From: Beta vulgaris subsp. vulgaris
Lineage: Eukaryota > Streptophyta > Magnoliopsida > Caryophyllales > Amaranthaceae
Direction of reading: 5' to 3'
DNA length: 64,000 bases
Assembly: GCF_026745355.1 (NCBI RefSeq)
Contig: NC_079210.1
Coordinates: 33,052,516-33,116,515 of the forward strand
The notes beneath the pieces were generated by a model. It worked only from the letters and a program-made list of their open reading frames with translations, had not been told where the DNA came from and searched no databases. Shown here one piece after another: positions 61,391 to 64,000 of this stretch (positions within the stretch are counted from its first letter, which is position 1; each line of letters starts with the position of its first letter). The position numbers were made by a program, and so were the translations under genes.

Positions 61391-61544
61391 GTGAAGTGGT
61401 CCGACTGGATGATTGTGTCGGACGAGTCCGACACAATACGAACTCTAAACATATTAAGCTGAAATCTTGAATAATTCAAGTACTTTTGCTCTAACTTGCC
61501 CAAGTATCCATAATTTTTAATAATCACCTCCAGTACCACATCAA

Positions 61545-61906
61545 GGCTCCGTTTGGTAGGGTGTAAAACATATTTCAGTGTAACATGATTTTCATGGAAA
61601 ATAATTTACAATGGAAAACACAATTCCAAAATTAGTTTTCCATTGTTTGGTTTCATGTAAGAAAAATATTGAAAATGTATGAAATATGAGAGGGAAATTA
61701 GGGAGGTAGTGAGAGGAGTGTGTAAGAGAGATAAGAAAAATAGTTTTCCCTTCATTTTGAAGGGAAAATGGTTTCCATCATTGGGAGTGTAATTTTACTC
61801 CAAGGGAAAATGGTTTTACACTCCTTTGTCAACCAAACAATGTAAAACTGAAAATAGAGGAAAACGGTTTTCCAGGAAAACGTTTTACGCCCTACCAAAC
61901 GAAGCC
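61545..61906. mobile_element. MITE with GGCTCCGTTTGGTAGGG ends
   Basis: The left end GGCTCCGTTTGGTAGGGTG and the inverse right end GGCTTCGTTTGGTAGGGCG match except at scattered positions; flanks CAA at 61542-61544 and 61907-61909 are a possible 3-bp TSD. 362 bp, with internal complementary 'ggaaaacggttttcc' type blocks. Class (PIF/Harbinger or hAT) is not certain. Confidence 0.7.
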
Positions 61907-62336
61907 CAAATAAACTAACAAACTGTAAATTATGGAGTAACAGAGATTTCAAGCCCATATTTTGTATACGAATTACAAGTCATGTTAATAATACAATCAA
62001 TTAGAGTTCATATTCATTAACAAAGTCATTGTTATATGAGACACTAATTAACTTTTGGGGTTACCTGACCCTCAGTCCTACAAAAAAAACGCATAGGAAA
62101 CTAGTTGAGAATGGCATAGGAAATCGAATTACAACCAGTCTCCATCTCAAATGAAAGCCGGTTATGTAAAGAGGTTAGGAAACCAATTTTTGTTTGAAAC
62201 CAGTTTCCTTAGTTATTTTACCATTTAAAACCAGGCCAATTAGGTTTATTAGACATTTTTTAAAAATTAGAATAATTAAGATATACATACATTATCATGT
62301 AGCTGATGCAACTCCTTGTATACGCTTCTTATCTAT

Positions 62337-62700
62337 GATGAAATAATGTATAAATAGAAGACACCAATATTATTTAATAGAAATTCCTGCTATTTTTATT
62401 CATCACATCAAAAAAATAAAAATAAATGTTATATATAATTTATATCCAAAATAACTTATCTCAAAATTGTCATTAAAACAAGGTTCTAAACCAAATGATA
62501 TCTATTAAAACTAAAATTCTAAATTCTTTTCTGTGATGAAACAATCTATAAATAGTAGACATTGATATTATATAATAGAAATTCCTACTATTTTATTCAT
62601 CACGTCAAAAAAATTGTTACATTTAATTTATATCCAAAGAAACTAATTGTTTGGCTATCAGTAAAATCAAGGTCCAAAACAATCATATTGTTTTAGATTT
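62337..62700. repeat. diverged direct repeat, 198-bp spacing
   Basis: GATGAAATAATGTATAAATAG at 62337 and GATGAAACAATCTATAAATAG at 62535 begin two copies sharing 'aatagaaattcct.ctatttt', 'attcatcac.tcaaaaaaa' and 'tttatatccaaa'. No coding. Confidence 0.65.
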
Positions 62701-63150
62701 AGGCAAATGCAGCTCATATTAGAGATTCAGTGTCATTATCTAAAACGACATAATAAAAGAAGAAGGGTTTACCAAGAGAGCAAAGAGCCAGATTCATGGC
62801 TTAAAAAACTATACTATGTGAACAAAGTAAACCAGCCCTGTAAAACATAAATACAATAATAAGTATCCCTTACAATTACAATTCATTATTTCCATACCTG
62901 AAGTTCATATAAAAGAGACCAATAAGTGATTTCTACTTGTGAAAGAGGATCATTCTAGAGGCCACTTATATTAATGAGATCTCTTGAACCATGAAAAGTT
63001 TTAACCTGCAGCATGATTATTGAAATAATTTAGCGGACTGTACAATATAGAGTACATGCAGTGCAATATCAATAATGAACCAAACCTGAACCAACTAATT
63101 ACTCCTATACTCAAAGCCAAATTAAACAAATAATCAACCAACAGGATCTC
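62701..63150. other. gene-free stretch before the copia fragment
   Basis: No ORF or repeat end recognised in this AT-rich sequence. Confidence 0.4.
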
Positions 63151-63159
63151 AATCCAAAT

Positions 63160-64000
63160 AGTGATGGGTGCTTGTTGAGCAACTCATTGAGCCTGTTACA
63201 TATACAGAAGCTGCTTCTGATCCTAGATGGATAATAACTATGAACAAGGAGATTCTTGCTTTACAATAGAATAACACATGGGTGCTTGTTGATCTTCCCT
63301 CTGTTAAAAACCTATAGGATCTAAATGGGTCTATAGAATCAAACATAAATCAGATGGCAGCATTGAAAGATTCAAGGCTAGATTAGTGGCAAAAGGATAC
63401 AATCATAAATGGGGAATAGATTATGATGAAACTTTCTCTCCTGTCATCAAGATGACTACTGTCAAGTGTTTGATTGCCCTATCTGCTAGCAAGAAATGGG
63501 ATTTGTTCCAGTTAGATGTCAACAATGCTTTCTAGCAGTGTATATGCATGTTCCCGGAGGCATGTCTAATCCTCACAATGAGGTTTGCAAGCTTGTCAAA
63601 TCATTATATGGACTCAAACAAGCTAGTAGGCAATGGTTTGCCAAGCTTGTGGGGGACCTGCTACACAAGGATTTCAAACAGTCCAAGAATGATTATTCTT
63701 TATTTATAAAGCATACTGTAGGTCATATTACCATTCGAGAAGTGTATGTAGATGATATCATCATCACTGGTGATGATTTGAATGTTATCAAAGACATTAA
63801 AGCTCACTTAGATAAAGTCTTCAGCATCAAAGACTTGGGTAAGCTAAGTTTTTTCTTGGGGATTGAAATTGGGTATTTGGATTATGGGGTTTGTCTCACT
63901 CAGAAAAAGTTCACAAAAGAACTTATTACTACTGCTGGAATAAGTACCACCAAAGCAGTTGCCACTCCTTTACCTATTAGCTTGAAACTGTCAGTAGAAG
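63160..64000 (+). pseudogene. Ty1/copia reverse transcriptase, leaves the right edge
   Basis: RVT_2-type reverse transcriptase. Blocks in order: [93 protein letters not shown], then the active-site block VYVDDIIITGDD (both Asp intact) and FSIKDLGKLSFFLGIEI to the edge. Damage: a TAG for Gln near 63268, a TAG and frameshift near 63316, and a deletion with frameshift near 63535 that removes the usual residues between NAF and the next block. The upstream gag-integrase part is not present in front of it. Confidence 0.88.

Larger units (their letters stand above)
60429..61439. mobile_element. hairpin-ended element with captured sequence (unclassified)
   Basis: The left end holds ATTGGGTCAGAC / GTCTGACCCAAT, a perfect 12-bp palindrome with one spacer base (60431-60455). 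The right end holds ATTGTGTCGGAC / GTCCGACACAAT, a perfect 12-bp palindrome with two spacer bases (61412-61437). The outermost GTATTG and CAATAC are mutual inverse. Between them lie an ORF-bearing stretch (60673-60930, minus) and an inverted pair of 21-bp arrays (61100-61390). It looks like a non-autonomous DNA element, class unknown; a TSD could not be fixed. Confidence 0.5.

Noticed and set aside
61014..61436. ORFs of QLDFVLF-type repeats
   Set aside because: Translation of the 21-bp array; period of exactly seven codons, no other coding sign.

Overview
The window is nuclear DNA of a flowering plant: introns with GT/AG borders, a class III peroxidase, plant L1-type LINEs, Ty3 and Ty1 LTR retrotransposons, CACTA elements, MITEs and Helitron-like ends. 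The repeat spectrum suggests a eudicot, perhaps Caryophyllales/Amaranthaceae, but that is only an impression. About nine tenths is transposable-element DNA or its debris. The only gene that looks intact is the peroxidase at 19952-21938 (+).

Layout. 1-4680: minus-strand L1-type LINE whose 3' end runs off the left edge. 4686-4888: Ty1/copia integrase scrap. 4897-12221: gene-free, probably a very long solo LTR of an Ogre/Tat type, itself carrying a CACTA element (6867-8528), a Harbinger/Tourist-type MITE (8647-8958) and a 45-bp tandem repeat. 13928-18898: second LINE with an 11-bp target-site duplication (TSD). 19770-22111: peroxidase gene with TATA box and poly(A) signal. 22312-39200: a Ty3 element (LTR, primer site, gag) split by three separate insertions: a short non-autonomous LTR element in the rare order LTR-internal-LTR-internal-LTR (23739-29522, TSD ACTAG), a third LINE (30386-35234, TSD of 17 bp) and a solo LTR (36922-38942, TSD CTACA). 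39200-41640: decayed plant-mobile-domain-like gene on minus, an acidic frameshifted ORF on plus, and one member of an unrecognised family. 42170-47260: Ty3 element of the Tat type (gag, protease, RT, two RNase H-like blocks, start of integrase), all broken, cut by a CACTA-type end at 47261. 49108-50976: two more members of the unrecognised family. 50982-51806: solo LTR related to the one at 22312. 51885-63150: gene-poor, with two CACTA elements, Helitron-like ends, two arrays of an 11-bp degenerate repeat, a hairpin-ended 1-kb element with a captured ORF, and MITEs. 63160-64000: Ty1/copia reverse transcriptase leaving at the right edge.

The genes do not form a pathway. The window is best read as insertion archaeology: TSDs and reading frames that resume on the far side of insertions give the order of events. 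The least explained items are the three-member protein family (41.3, 49.1 and 50.1 kb), the three-LTR tandem element, the hairpin-ended element at 60.4-61.4 kb and the 8-nt ORF1/ORF2 overlap shared by the three LINEs. All boundaries were read by eye; no alignment or database search was run.
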